A DNA stretch of 64,000 bases from Koleobacter methoxysyntrophicus (GTDB lineage Bacteria > Bacillota > Thermosediminibacteria > Koleobacterales > Koleobacteraceae): assembly GCF_017301615.1 (NCBI RefSeq), contig NZ_CP059066.1, forward strand, positions 1-64,000, written 5' to 3'. The position numbers and the translations under genes are program-made. How positions within the stretch are numbered: position 1 is the stretch's first letter; each line of letters begins with the position of its first letter. This document shows positions 35,465 to 43,924 of this stretch, piece by piece. The notes below the pieces were generated by a model that saw only the letters and a program-made list of their open reading frames with translations, ran no database searches and was not told the DNA's origin.

Positions 35465-36463
35465 ATGAATGTTAAAAAGTATTTAAACGGAGTATTGGTT
35501 GTAGGAATAACTACAATTTCATCATTTTTTATTCAAGAAATTTCTTTTATAGAGAGGTTAAATTTTAGCTCCCTTATTATCGCCATATTACTTGGTGCAT
35601 TAATTAAAAATACCATAGGCATTAATGAAAGCATGAAACCTGGGATTAAACTCTGTGCTAAAAAGGTATTAAGACTGGCTATTATATTTTTAGGATTTAA
35701 ATTGAGCATTTCTCAAATTACCAAAATAGGACCTAAGGCCATTATACTAATATTCATTGTTTGTACTTCTACAATGATTTTCACAAAATACCTGGGTAAA
35801 AAATTTAAAATACCTGAAAAACGTTCAATCTTAATAGGAAGTGGAATATCTATATGCGGTGCTTCTGCAGTGGCTGCAGTAAATGCAGTTACAAAGTCCG
35901 ATAAAAAAGATGCAGCCTTTGCTATAGGCATCGTTACAGTTTTCGGTACTATATTTATGTTCATATATCCTATAATATTTAAAATTTTAGATATGAGTAC
36001 ATCTTTCTATACATTATGGACAGGAAGCTCTATACATGAGGTGGCACAAGTTGTTGCTGCAGGATTTGCCGTATCTAATGACGCTGGAACTTATGCCACT
36101 TTAGTAAAGCTAACAAGGGTTTTATATATAATCCCTGTTACAATCTATCTAAGTATAAAATATATGAAAGAAAGTAACAGTGAAAAATTCAGTCTTAAAA
36201 ATGTATCAGTACCCTGGTTCGTATTTATGTTTTTAGCAGTAGTAATCATTAATTCATTTATTTCTATTCCATCTAATGTATTAACAGGACTAATTGATTT
36301 AGATAATTACCTTATGACAGCTGCAATGGCTGGATTGGGTCTTGAACTTAGCATAAGTGATATGAAAAAAGTTGGAATTAAACCTTTATATCTTGGAACA
36401 ATCGCCTCTCTATTTATATCTATACTAAGTGCAGTAGTTATAAAATTAATGGGTCTAGCATAA
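35465..36463 (+). CDS. yeiH: YeiH-family putative sulfate/sulfite exporter (UPF0324)
   Basis: The 332-residue membrane protein has about ten helices and family landmarks SSLIIAILLGALIKNT, LRLAIIFLGFKLSISQI, ISICGASAVAAVNAVT and GSSIHEVAQVVAAGFAVSNDAG. I start at ATG 35465 because TAGGAGGG precedes it; the 12 residues further upstream are not conserved. Members are putative exporters of inorganic sulfur compounds, and physiological proof is limited. It is paired with the LysR gene upstream and closed by a strong terminator. Confidence 0.88.
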   Translation: MNVKKYLNGVLVVGITTISSFFIQEISFIERLNFSSLIIAILLGALIKNTIGINESMKPGIKLCAKKVLRLAIIFLGFKLSISQITKIGPKAIILIFIVCTSTMIFTKYLGKKFKIPEKRSILIGSGISICGASAVAAVNAVTKSDKKDAAFAIGIVTVFGTIFMFIYPIIFKILDMSTSFYTLWTGSSIHEVAQVVAAGFAVSNDAGTYATLVKLTRVLYIIPVTIYLSIKYMKESNSEKFSLKNVSVPWFVFMFLAVVIINSFISIPSNVLTGLIDLDNYLMTAAMAGLGLELSISDMKKVGIKPLYLGTIASLFISILSAVVIKLMGLA

Positions 36464-36493
36464 AAAATAGCGGATTTTATTCCGCTATTTTTT
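36462..36493 (+). terminator. Terminator of yeiH
   Basis: A perfect 13-base stem (AAAAAATAGCGGA / TCCGCTATTTTTT) with a TTTTAT loop directly after the stop codon. It is symmetrical and may work in both directions. Confidence 0.9.
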
Positions 36494-36756
36494 ATGTGCT
36501 TTATATTTATTTACTAACGATATTTAACCCCTTTTTCCGACCCTGGATAATTATTCAGAAAAAATGCATAGTTATGCAAAATATCTACTATTTGTGCCAA
36601 AGTTGCCAATATTAATCAGTTAACATATTCCTCAAATGGAAATTAAAAGGATATTTGCTGTATAAATATAAAATTCTTCTGCACATCTATTTAAGGTGCG
36701 AAATATAAGTTTAACTAATATATCTGAAAAAATTTGTATATTACCCTTCTCATCTT

Positions 36757-38574
36757 CTAAAGCTTTAAAGAAAGTTCTGCACCCTCTCTTATAGCTTCTA
36801 CAGCTGATGCTACCTCTTTACAATCACCAATAAAAAGGTATTTATCATCATCTATTAACTCTTTAAATGTAGCATCAGGTTTATTCCCCACAGCTACAAC
36901 GATATCATCAAATTCCTGTATCTTTTCAACTCCCTCTAAATTATATGACAATTTTTTATCAGATATATGATTTATTTTGGCTTTTGTAATTATATTTACA
37001 TTAAGTTTTTTAAGTCTATTTATGATTAATTTTCTTATCATTGGAAATATTCCATCTCCTACTTCATCTTTTGCTTCCAATATCGTTATATTCTTACCTT
37101 TTTGGGCAAGGAATTCCGCTGTTTCAAGTCCTGTTAAACCGCCACCAATCACTATAATATCTTGACCTTGCGGCAATTTACCCGCTAAAACATCAATGGC
37201 CCAATAAAAAGCATCCATATTTACATTAAGATTTGCAGGAACAGACCCTGTTGCAATTATAACTCTATCATGGGGTAAATCTTTTATTTCTTCAATAGTC
37301 ATTTTCCTGTTTAAATGAATACTAACATTATATTTCCTCAAATCCCTTTCTAAATATTCTATAACTCTGCCTATTTCTTCTTTATGTGGTGGTATTTTTG
37401 CTACATTCAACTGGCCGCCAAGTTTATCCTCTTTTTCAAATAATTCAACCTTATGGCCCTTTTTTGCTAGATATTTAGCTGCAGACATACCTGCAGGTCC
37501 ACCACCTATTACAGCTATATTCAAAGACTTGTCAGTTTTAACCTGGAATTCTAATTCTCTGCCAACTTCAGGGTTCATCAAACATGAAACTGGTAAACCT
37601 TTTAAAATATATGCTAAACATGCTTGATTGCAATGTATACAATACCTTATGTCTTCACTGTTACCTTCTTTAAGTTTAGCAATGCAATCAGGATCTCCTA
37701 TTAAACCTCTTGCAATTCCAATAAAATCAGCTACATTGTCCTTTAGTATTTTTTCCCAATCGTTAGCATAACCAAGTTTATTTGCAGCTATTATTGGTAT
37801 ATTAACATTATCTTTTATTCTCTTTATAAGTTCTAATAAAGGCTTATCATCTAGTCCCATAGGTGATATATGGTATTCTGCTGTTGCCCCAACTCCTGCT
37901 GAAATATTAAGCCCATCAGCACCATCTTCCTCAAGCATTTTTGATAACTTTATACTTTCTTGAATATTAAAGCCGTCAGAAGTAAAATCACTGGCATTAA
38001 TCCTACAAATAACCGTTATGTCAGGAACATATTCTTTAACTTTCCGTAATATTTCAAGGGCAAATTTAGCTCTTCCTTCAAAGGTTCCACCATATTCATC
38101 TGTTCTTTTATTCGTATCAGGTGATAAAAATTGATTTACAAACCAGCCATGGGCAAAATGAAGTTCTACAAGGTCAAAACCTGCTTTTTTTGCCCTCACT
38201 GCAGCGTTTGCAAAATCTTCAATAAATCCTTCTATCTCCTCTCTAGTAAAATCGACAGGTTTATATTTTGGATTGTGCATAGCAAGCTGTATTCCTGCTT
38301 TTGCCCCGTTTTTATGTAGTAAATAGGACAACTTCTTAAGACCATCTATCTTGTTGTCATCATCTATACCGAGCTGATTTACGAAGAACTTACCAAATTT
38401 ATTTACATAACTTGCTTCTACAATAACCAATGAGACATCTTTTGCCCTTCTGTTATAATATTCCATTTCTCTGCTGCTAACAAATCCATCCTGCGCTAAA
38501 TTTGTTACTGTTGGCAACATTACAAATCTGTTTTTTAATTCGAGATTCCCTATTCTTCCTTTACTAAATAACAT
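36757..38574 (-). CDS. Old-yellow-enzyme/2,4-dienoyl-CoA-reductase-family NADH:flavin oxidoreductase
   Basis: The 605-residue enzyme has an N-terminal FMN TIM barrel (about 1-335; HFAHGWFVNQFLSPDTNKRT is the conserved substrate/FMN region), a [4Fe-4S] site C-x2-C-x3-C-x11-C (CIHCNQACLAYILKGLPVSC, about 313-332) and a C-terminal FAD/NAD(P)H dinucleotide-binding half with AVIGGGPAGMSAA and IIVIGGGLTGLETAE. This is the architecture of FadH, BaiCD and clostridial enoate reductases, which reduce C=C bonds of enoyl-CoAs or enoates. The substrate cannot be read off. It is monocistronic; a 20-base-arm inverted repeat lies 60-106 bases upstream. Confidence 0.93.
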   Translation of the reverse strand: MLFSKGRIGNLELKNRFVMLPTVTNLAQDGFVSSREMEYYNRRAKDVSLVIVEASYVNKFGKFFVNQLGIDDDNKIDGLKKLSYLLHKNGAKAGIQLAMHNPKYKPVDFTREEIEGFIEDFANAAVRAKKAGFDLVELHFAHGWFVNQFLSPDTNKRTDEYGGTFEGRAKFALEILRKVKEYVPDITVICRINASDFTSDGFNIQESIKLSKMLEEDGADGLNISAGVGATAEYHISPMGLDDKPLLELIKRIKDNVNIPIIAANKLGYANDWEKILKDNVADFIGIARGLIGDPDCIAKLKEGNSEDIRYCIHCNQACLAYILKGLPVSCLMNPEVGRELEFQVKTDKSLNIAVIGGGPAGMSAAKYLAKKGHKVELFEKEDKLGGQLNVAKIPPHKEEIGRVIEYLERDLRKYNVSIHLNRKMTIEEIKDLPHDRVIIATGSVPANLNVNMDAFYWAIDVLAGKLPQGQDIIVIGGGLTGLETAEFLAQKGKNITILEAKDEVGDGIFPMIRKLIINRLKKLNVNIITKAKINHISDKKLSYNLEGVEKIQEFDDIVVAVGNKPDATFKELIDDDKYLFIGDCKEVASAVEAIREGAELSLKL

Positions 38575-38634
38575 TTACATCCCTCCTTTCTATATAACAT
38601 TTTAAAACTTATTGTTATATTAGTAAAATAATAC

Positions 38635-38680
38635 AGTATTATAAAATATATAAGTAAATGCTTATATATTTTATAATACT
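38635..38680. promoter_or_regulatory. Long perfect inverted repeat containing a LysR-like palindrome
   Basis: Two 20-base arms (38635-38654 and 38661-38680) are perfectly complementary around a 6-base spacer. The centre, ATAAGTAAATGCTTAT (38650-38665), matches 14 of 16 bases of the palindrome upstream of yeiH. It lies upstream of the reductase gene, which is read leftwards. Confidence 0.65.
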
Positions 38681-38724
38681 CTTCTTTAGAGAACAAAGGC
38701 GTCTGACGACGCGTTTTTTAGTTA

Positions 38725-38752
38725 CAAGTTCCAAGTTCCAGGTTCTAAGTTT
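38725..38752. repeat. Short tandem 7-mer array
   Basis: Four consecutive 7-base units: CAAGTTC, CAAGTTC, CAGGTTC and TAAGTTT. Low-complexity arrays of this kind occur in intergenic strips of related genomes; no function is suggested. The 38575-38974 gap otherwise holds only the long inverted repeat. Confidence 0.6.
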
Positions 38753-38974
38753 TTAGGTCATTCTTTGAGGTATTAAAAACCTTAATTTCTACTACTAAAA
38801 TTTTACTGGTAATAGTTTGCATTTCCCCTCTATTACTTGAATTTACTTTGTTTCAAACCTGCAATTTCTTACAAAAAATCTTTGAGTTCCTTTACAAGAA
38901 GACAGCATATACCATTTATGCTAAAACTCCTTACCTATAAATTGCATTTTAGTTAAATTTTATAAAGTTTCGTG

Positions 38975-39100
38975 CTAAACCTTAATTTTTATCTTATCTT
39001 TTATCTCCTGATATATTTCTAATCTATTTTTTCCATTTTTCTTTGCCATATACATAGCATAGTCTGCAAACTTTATTAATTCATCCATAGTTGTCAGTTT
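38975..39100 (-). pseudogene. C-terminal fragment of a GGDEF diguanylate cyclase
   Basis: A frame reading TTMDELIKFADYAMYMAKKN, GKNRLEIYQEIKDKIKIKV and a stop is the unmistakable last helix of a GGDEF domain (ADxAMYxAKxxGxN). The rest of the gene is missing: the sequence before it changes abruptly into an unrelated secreted-protein remnant at about 39095. Confidence 0.75.
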
Positions 39101-40165
39101 ATCCTCTTATAGTGAAGATAAACCAATCCACCATATCTAAAGGCAATATTTTCCCCCCTCGTATTTTTACTATACCAGGTTTCATTATCCCATGAACAGA
39201 AAGCTTCTGTATAATAGTTTCTGGATGTATCTATATCTCCACCATCAACTATGACTCTAGCTGTCAAGTTTTTCGATGACTCAAGAGGCGAAGTTAAGTA
39301 TATCAGCTTTGCTAATAGTTCTTCATCATCTAAAATTATTCCATTAGCTTGCACCATTTTGTTTCCAGTGACTGGTGCAAAATCACTATAATTTCTACTA
39401 TATCCTACTTTAATCTCCGTCGGTTCATTCAATCCCAGTGAACTTAATTCCGCTGATACTTCAATTATTGAACTGTTCTTTACTAATTCTGCTGTACCTA
39501 CTTGAACCCAGTTCCAATCATCTCCATTACCTACATATTTTTTTATCATATTTTCTTCTATCATATAGTCAGCACCGGAATTATCCCAACACCACAAATG
39601 ATAGCCTGTATCGCTATTATTGTCTGTGTCTATATAAAAATTATTTTGACTATTAAGCTCGCTTTCTTTAACGAGTAAGTACAGTTTTTTACTATTTTGA
39701 ACGGCATACAAGTTGTCTATCCATTCATCAGAGCTCCCATCTACATCTATTTTTACTGGAATCTTAATATTTGGGTATATTATATCTAAACTCTACAATA
39801 TTTCTTGTATCACCATTCTTAACAGCAGTTGTTTTGAGAAGTTTTGTGCTGTCAATATAAATAGGTTTTGAATAAATCTTTCCATTGGTAGCACTTGGGT
39901 CTGTCCCATCTAATGTGTATCTTATTTCATCTGCCCATCACAGGATAATGTTACATAATGTGCATCACTATATGTTCCTGAAGGTTTGCTTGCATATATA
40001 ATATCCGGTGGAGTCCATCCTTCCCTTTTTATTTGTGTATAAGCCCATAAATATACTTCCTTAAAGCCTTGATTAAACCCGTCATTAATGGCTTGTTCAA
40101 TATTCTTCCATACATATGAGTAATCACTGTTTAATACAAAGCCTGAGAAATTCCGACAAAGGTTT
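39094..40165 (-). pseudogene. Decayed secreted protein with chitobiase-type repeat domain
   Basis: Several frames join into one protein. Near 40160-39945 it reads GFVLNSDYSYVWKNIEQAIN, FKEVYLWAYTQIKREGWTPP and YASKPSGTYSDAHYVTLSC. One base shift later it gives RYTLDGTDPSATNGKIYSKP and TKLLKTTAVKNGDTRNIVEF, a chitobiase/beta-hexosaminidase C-terminal-like (CHB_HEX_C_1) domain. After another shift, a 205-residue frame (39711-39094) holds NNFYIDTDNNSDTGYHLW and WDNSGADYMIEE, a carbohydrate-binding-like beta domain. At least two frameshifts and a lost start make it a pseudogene of an extracellular, perhaps glycan-binding, protein. Confidence 0.6.
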
Positions 40166-40340
40166 TTCTGTTTTCAGCATCAATCTTGATAAATTCTTCT
40201 TCCGTAATAAATACTTCTTTAAGCAGCTTCTTCAACAGATGCCTGCTTAAAAGGTATTCAATACTCTGGCCTTTTCCCGTCATACTCAGTCTCGATCCTC
40301 CATTTAGAAGTTCTTTAACAACAATGCCGCCACCCTTTGA
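40150..40340 (-). pseudogene. SHOCT-like domain fragment
   Basis: One frame reads GKGQSIEYLLSRHLLKKLLK followed by VFITEEEFIKIDAENRKTF. It resembles the short C-terminal (SHOCT-like) helix pair in small proteins often encoded beside recombinases of mobile elements in Clostridia. It has no start of its own and runs into the secreted-protein remnant, so it is a fragment. The match is short. Confidence 0.35.
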
Positions 40341-40358
40341 ATCAGGATGGCGGCGTAT

Positions 40359-42434
40359 TCACCTGCTACTGTTTTCCCTTTTACTGCATTCTTCCTCATT
40401 ATACCGCACACAATTCCTGCCAGCAGCTTTGGCTTCGTACATATGGTTGTCTGCCCTTTGTACCAATGTATCAACCGTATCCCCCGGACAGTAACCAGCA
40501 ACTCCGAAACTGGCCGTTACATGACCCACATACGGTATATCCATACGGCTTAAACTTTCCCGCAGTTCTTCCGCTAAACGGGCCGCATTTTTTACCGTTG
40601 TATCCGGCAGAAGTATAACAAATTCCTCCCCGCCCCAGCGGGCCAAGGTATCTATTTTGCGGGTCCTGTTCTTAATCAATTTTGCTGTGTTTCTAAGAAC
40701 TAAATCACCGGCATTATGGCCAAAACGGTCATTGATGCTCTTAAAGCGGTCTATATCCAGCATTATCAGGGAAAACTTCCTGTTTGCCCGTTTGGAGCGC
40801 TCTATTTCTTCTTCTAATTTTTGTATAAAATAGCGGCGGTTATAGGCGTTCGTCAAAACATCTGTTATAGATAAACGGCGAAGTTCCTCTTCTATTTTTT
40901 TGTACTTGGTAACATCAGCAGCATAATGAAGATAAATATCCTCGCCCAACGGGATCCACCATGTATCCCATATTTTATCCGCTAGCCCCACTTCGCTGTT
41001 TACCGGTTCATTTCTGACCAAGGCTTCGTCTCCATGGCAGAAGTAGCATTTCGTACCGGGCAGTGGTGAACCGTTTTTTTCAAATGCCTCTCTATATTCA
41101 TCCAGCAGGTATTCCCCGCCATGGATGCCTTCCCAGCAATAATCTCCGACTTTTGTCCCAAATAATAACGCCGCCGCTTTATTCTGCGTCAGAATACGGC
41201 GTTCCCTTGAAACAAGCCAGGCCGGACTGGGAATGCCCTCCAGCATCAGGCGGAACTGTTCTTCTTTTCGCCTACTTTCCTCCTCCAACCGTTTGCGTTC
41301 GCTGATGTCGCGCACAATTCCTACCGCATGCCATTCATTCCTGAACCGCAAAGCAGATAGCGAAAGCTCTACATCAAGCTCCCGCCCGTCTTTATGTCTA
41401 GCTTTCACCTCCATTGTTTTTCCTACGGCATTCCCTTCCCCGGTTAACTGAAAATGCTTGAAAGCCTGACTATAAAGCTCATAAACATGTTCGTCCGGCA
41501 CCAACAGCCGGTGCAGCTCCTTCCCCAGGGCTTCTTCCCGGGAGTAGCCGAAGAGCTGTTCTGCTGCCGGGTTCCAAAAAATGAGGTTTCCCCGCCCATC
41601 AAGCATGATGATGGCGTCCCGGGCCGAGCCCATAATGGCACTTAATGTCGCTTCCTTTTCCTTAAGCTCCTCTTCCATTGCTCTGCGTTCAGTCAGGTCA
41701 ACTACTAGTGCCAGACATAATTTCTCTCCCTCGTAATCGAAAAACTGTAAATTTATTTCCACAGGATACAGGGACCCGTCCTTTCGGCGGTGTACTGTTT
41801 CAAACATGACCCGTTCCTGTTCCCCGCTGGCCAGTGGGTTAAGGAGTCTTCGGAAGCTCTCTATGTCAAATTCTGGTTTGATGTCAAGAGGGGTCATGGT
41901 GTTCAGCTCTTCAATTGTATATCCCAGGTTTTTTCTGGCAGCCCGGTTAACAGCAACAAACTTTAAGGACTTCGGATGAAAAATATAGAGTTCATTCAGG
42001 GAGTTTTCAAAAAGCCGCTCAAACATTCCGGCATGGATATTTGCTTCATGAAGTTTCAAAGCCATTTCCACTGTGGACAGCAGTGCAGCTTTGTCCGTGC
42101 CCTTCAGCACAAACCCATAAGCCTTAACCTCTTTTATTTTATCAATAATTTCCCCGGATGTGTTGGCGGTGAGAAATACAACGGGAATATCCCGGGATTT
42201 AAGTATTCTGCGGGCAGCATCTATTCCGTCCATTTCCCCTGCCAGTTCGATATCCATCAGAACCAGGTCTGGCGGAAAGCCTCCACTTATCTTTTGCAAC
42301 GCTTCTTCCCCTGTAACGGCAGTTTCCGTCTCATATCCGTTTTTATTCAAAAGCTCAGCTATAACCATAGCAGTTAAGCGGCTGTCTTCTACCAGCAATA
42401 TCTTTTTACTTTTTTGCATATTCTCACCGTGCAA
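40359..42434 (-). CDS. Response regulator with PAS domains and GGDEF diguanylate cyclase
   Basis: The 691-residue signalling protein has a receiver domain (about 8-125; KILLVEDSR, phospho-acceptor Asp in LVLMDIELAGEMDG), three PAS domains (about 135-255, 260-385, 390-510; each followed by a helix such as LTERRAMEEEL), then GGDEF (about 520-680) with the active motif RWGGEEFVILLP, TDVLTNAYNRRYF and DIDRFKSINDRFGHNAGD. It should synthesise cyclic di-GMP. The third PAS carries a CYFCH sequence, matching the c-type haem CxxCH pattern. Start is at TTG 42434 or the ATG five codons later. No cognate kinase is adjacent. Confidence 0.92.
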   Translation of the reverse strand: MHGENMQKSKKILLVEDSRLTAMVIAELLNKNGYETETAVTGEEALQKISGGFPPDLVLMDIELAGEMDGIDAARRILKSRDIPVVFLTANTSGEIIDKIKEVKAYGFVLKGTDKAALLSTVEMALKLHEANIHAGMFERLFENSLNELYIFHPKSLKFVAVNRAARKNLGYTIEELNTMTPLDIKPEFDIESFRRLLNPLASGEQERVMFETVHRRKDGSLYPVEINLQFFDYEGEKLCLALVVDLTERRAMEEELKEKEATLSAIMGSARDAIIMLDGRGNLIFWNPAAEQLFGYSREEALGKELHRLLVPDEHVYELYSQAFKHFQLTGEGNAVGKTMEVKARHKDGRELDVELSLSALRFRNEWHAVGIVRDISERKRLEEESRRKEEQFRLMLEGIPSPAWLVSRERRILTQNKAAALLFGTKVGDYCWEGIHGGEYLLDEYREAFEKNGSPLPGTKCYFCHGDEALVRNEPVNSEVGLADKIWDTWWIPLGEDIYLHYAADVTKYKKIEEELRRLSITDVLTNAYNRRYFIQKLEEEIERSKRANRKFSLIMLDIDRFKSINDRFGHNAGDLVLRNTAKLIKNRTRKIDTLARWGGEEFVILLPDTTVKNAARLAEELRESLSRMDIPYVGHVTASFGVAGYCPGDTVDTLVQRADNHMYEAKAAGRNCVRYNEEECSKRENSSR

Positions 42435-42475
42435 TTTTTACCACCCTCAAATTATCGCTTCACTACACCTATTAT

Positions 42476-42625
42476 TTACAGTTTAAACCTCGCTCCCAGG
42501 GAACTCAGCTTCTTTGCCATTTCCGCCTGGGCCTGAGCAGTTTTGGCTGCCCCGGAGATAGACATTATTTCATCTGCCGTCCTCTCACACCACTCAGCAA
42601 CACTTTTGCATAGAATCTGCGCCTT
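42476..42625 (-). pseudogene. C-terminal fragment of a chemotaxis receptor
   Basis: The frame reads KAQILCKSVAEWCERTADEI, then SISGAAKTAQAQAEMAKKLS and ends SSLGARFKL with a stop. The AQAQAEMAKKLSSLGARFKL ending is typical of the last helix of methyl-accepting chemotaxis proteins. The long receptor body is absent. Confidence 0.55.
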
Positions 42626-42671
42626 AGGCAACTTGCAATGGATTATATACTTGTCATTCTCAGTTTATCAT

Positions 42672-43427
42672 TTATTCGGGTAATTTAAGTTCTTCTAATA
42701 TATTTTCTACTGTTATCTTTGATTCAGGTTGGAAGGTAATCGATTTACTACCATGTAGATTAATATTTTTTTCTGATAATTTTTTATGGATTTTATCTAT
42801 GACCACTTTACATCCTTCCTGAGCAGTTATAGGTAAGATGATTAATATTCGTTTATTTTTTAAAATGTGCACCATATCAATTCTACGCAGCATTGATTTT
42901 ATTTCTAGCAAAGTCTTTTCCCCATACTTTTCATCTACATCCAAAATAATAAATGATACAGACTGTTTACTACGAATAGCCCGTTGGTATTCTATATCAA
43001 TTTTTTCTTTAATGTCCTCTTCGTGAATATATAAATTTGTACTTCTGCCCTTAAATCTACTTATAAATTTAGAAATTCTTTTTTCAAAAATATCTTCGTT
43101 AATAGGTTTTACAATAAAATCCGTAGCACCTGACTGAATTGCTTCTTTAACTATATTTACTTCGCTGTGGGCAGTTAGAAATATGATCGGTATATTAGTA
43201 TATTCGGGATAACTATTCAATTTTTTAGCTAATTCAATACCACTAATACCAGGCAATCCTATATCGATAATAAGAAGTTTAACATCCTTCATATAAAACT
43301 TTGGATTATTGTATATTACATCAGCATTATTCAATTGAATTATGTTTTCACAACCCATTTTTTCTAATATATCTACAATTTTTTGTCTCATTAATTTAGA
43401 ATCCTCTATTACCAGTATCTTTTCCAG
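42672..43427 (-). CDS. Response regulator with degenerate GGDEF-like output domain
   Basis: Starting at CTG 43427, the protein of about 251 residues opens LEKILVIEDSKLMRQKIVDI, restoring the acidic pair needed in receiver domains; AAGGGGG lies 7 bases upstream. The first ATG is 12 codons later and would cut off that strand. The receiver continues with LLIIDIGLPGISG (phospho-acceptor Asp), IIFLTAHSEV and DFIVKPI. The C-terminal 115 residues look like a GGDEF fold (FIILDVDEKYGEKTLLEIKS, ILIILPIT) without the GGDEF signature, so it is unlikely to make cyclic di-GMP. The output partner is unknown. Confidence 0.78.
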   Translation of the reverse strand: MEKILVIEDSKLMRQKIVDILEKMGCENIIQLNNADVIYNNPKFYMKDVKLLIIDIGLPGISGIELAKKLNSYPEYTNIPIIFLTAHSEVNIVKEAIQSGATDFIVKPINEDIFEKRISKFISRFKGRSTNLYIHEEDIKEKIDIEYQRAIRSKQSVSFIILDVDEKYGEKTLLEIKSMLRRIDMVHILKNKRILIILPITAQEGCKVVIDKIHKKLSEKNINLHGSKSITFQPESKITVENILEELKLPE

Positions 43428-43484
43428 ATTAACACCCCCTTTCTAACCTAAATCGGCAAGTATAACCTGAAATTCATTTCTCGG

Positions 43485-43924
43485 CTACCGGGCAACTTCA
43501 CTTTTACCACTAACCTTGTAGCCGTATTTATTTAACGTACGCCTTACCAATGCTATCAACCTCGCCTTCACCATTAATAGTGTGTGATTTGCATACTTTT
43601 TCCCGGCTTATTGTTTCTAGCCAGCCCTGCTGTAAACACTCTGTCCAGCGCCATAGCAACAATCACAAATGTGCTGGTACAACAGGTCGCACTTCTCTAT
43701 TTGAATATTTCTGGGGTATATGCTCTCGGCAGTTCCCAGTCCAGTGAATCCTGTATTGTAATCAGAACTGCTGCCCTGGTCTGCTGGCGTTTGCGCCAAC
43801 CGAGAACCAGCTTCTCCCTCTTGAGCGTATCTAAGAGTTCCCTGAAAACTCAGCGTTTTTATATGTAACCTTGACCACGTACTTGAGGAGTTTGTAAATC
43901 TCCCGATTGGCCTGGACAAGTCTT
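43485..43924 (-). pseudogene. Remnants of a type I restriction enzyme R subunit (HsdR)
   Basis: Pieces in different frames match HsdR: LVQANREIYKLLKYVVKVTY (N-terminal nuclease part); REKLVLGWRKRQQTRAAVL and ELPRAYTPEIF, then IEKCDLLYQHICD (C-terminal part); and, from an ATG near 43573, ARLIALVRRTLNKYGYKVS ending at 43485. The central helicase is missing and at least two frameshifts remain. No modification or specificity subunit is present, so this is a dead type I restriction locus. Confidence 0.65.

Noticed and set aside
40304-40501. 65-codon minus frame overlapping the diguanylate cyclase end
   Set aside because: It lies within the cyclase gene in another frame; only the separate SHOCT-like reading further downstream looks protein-like.
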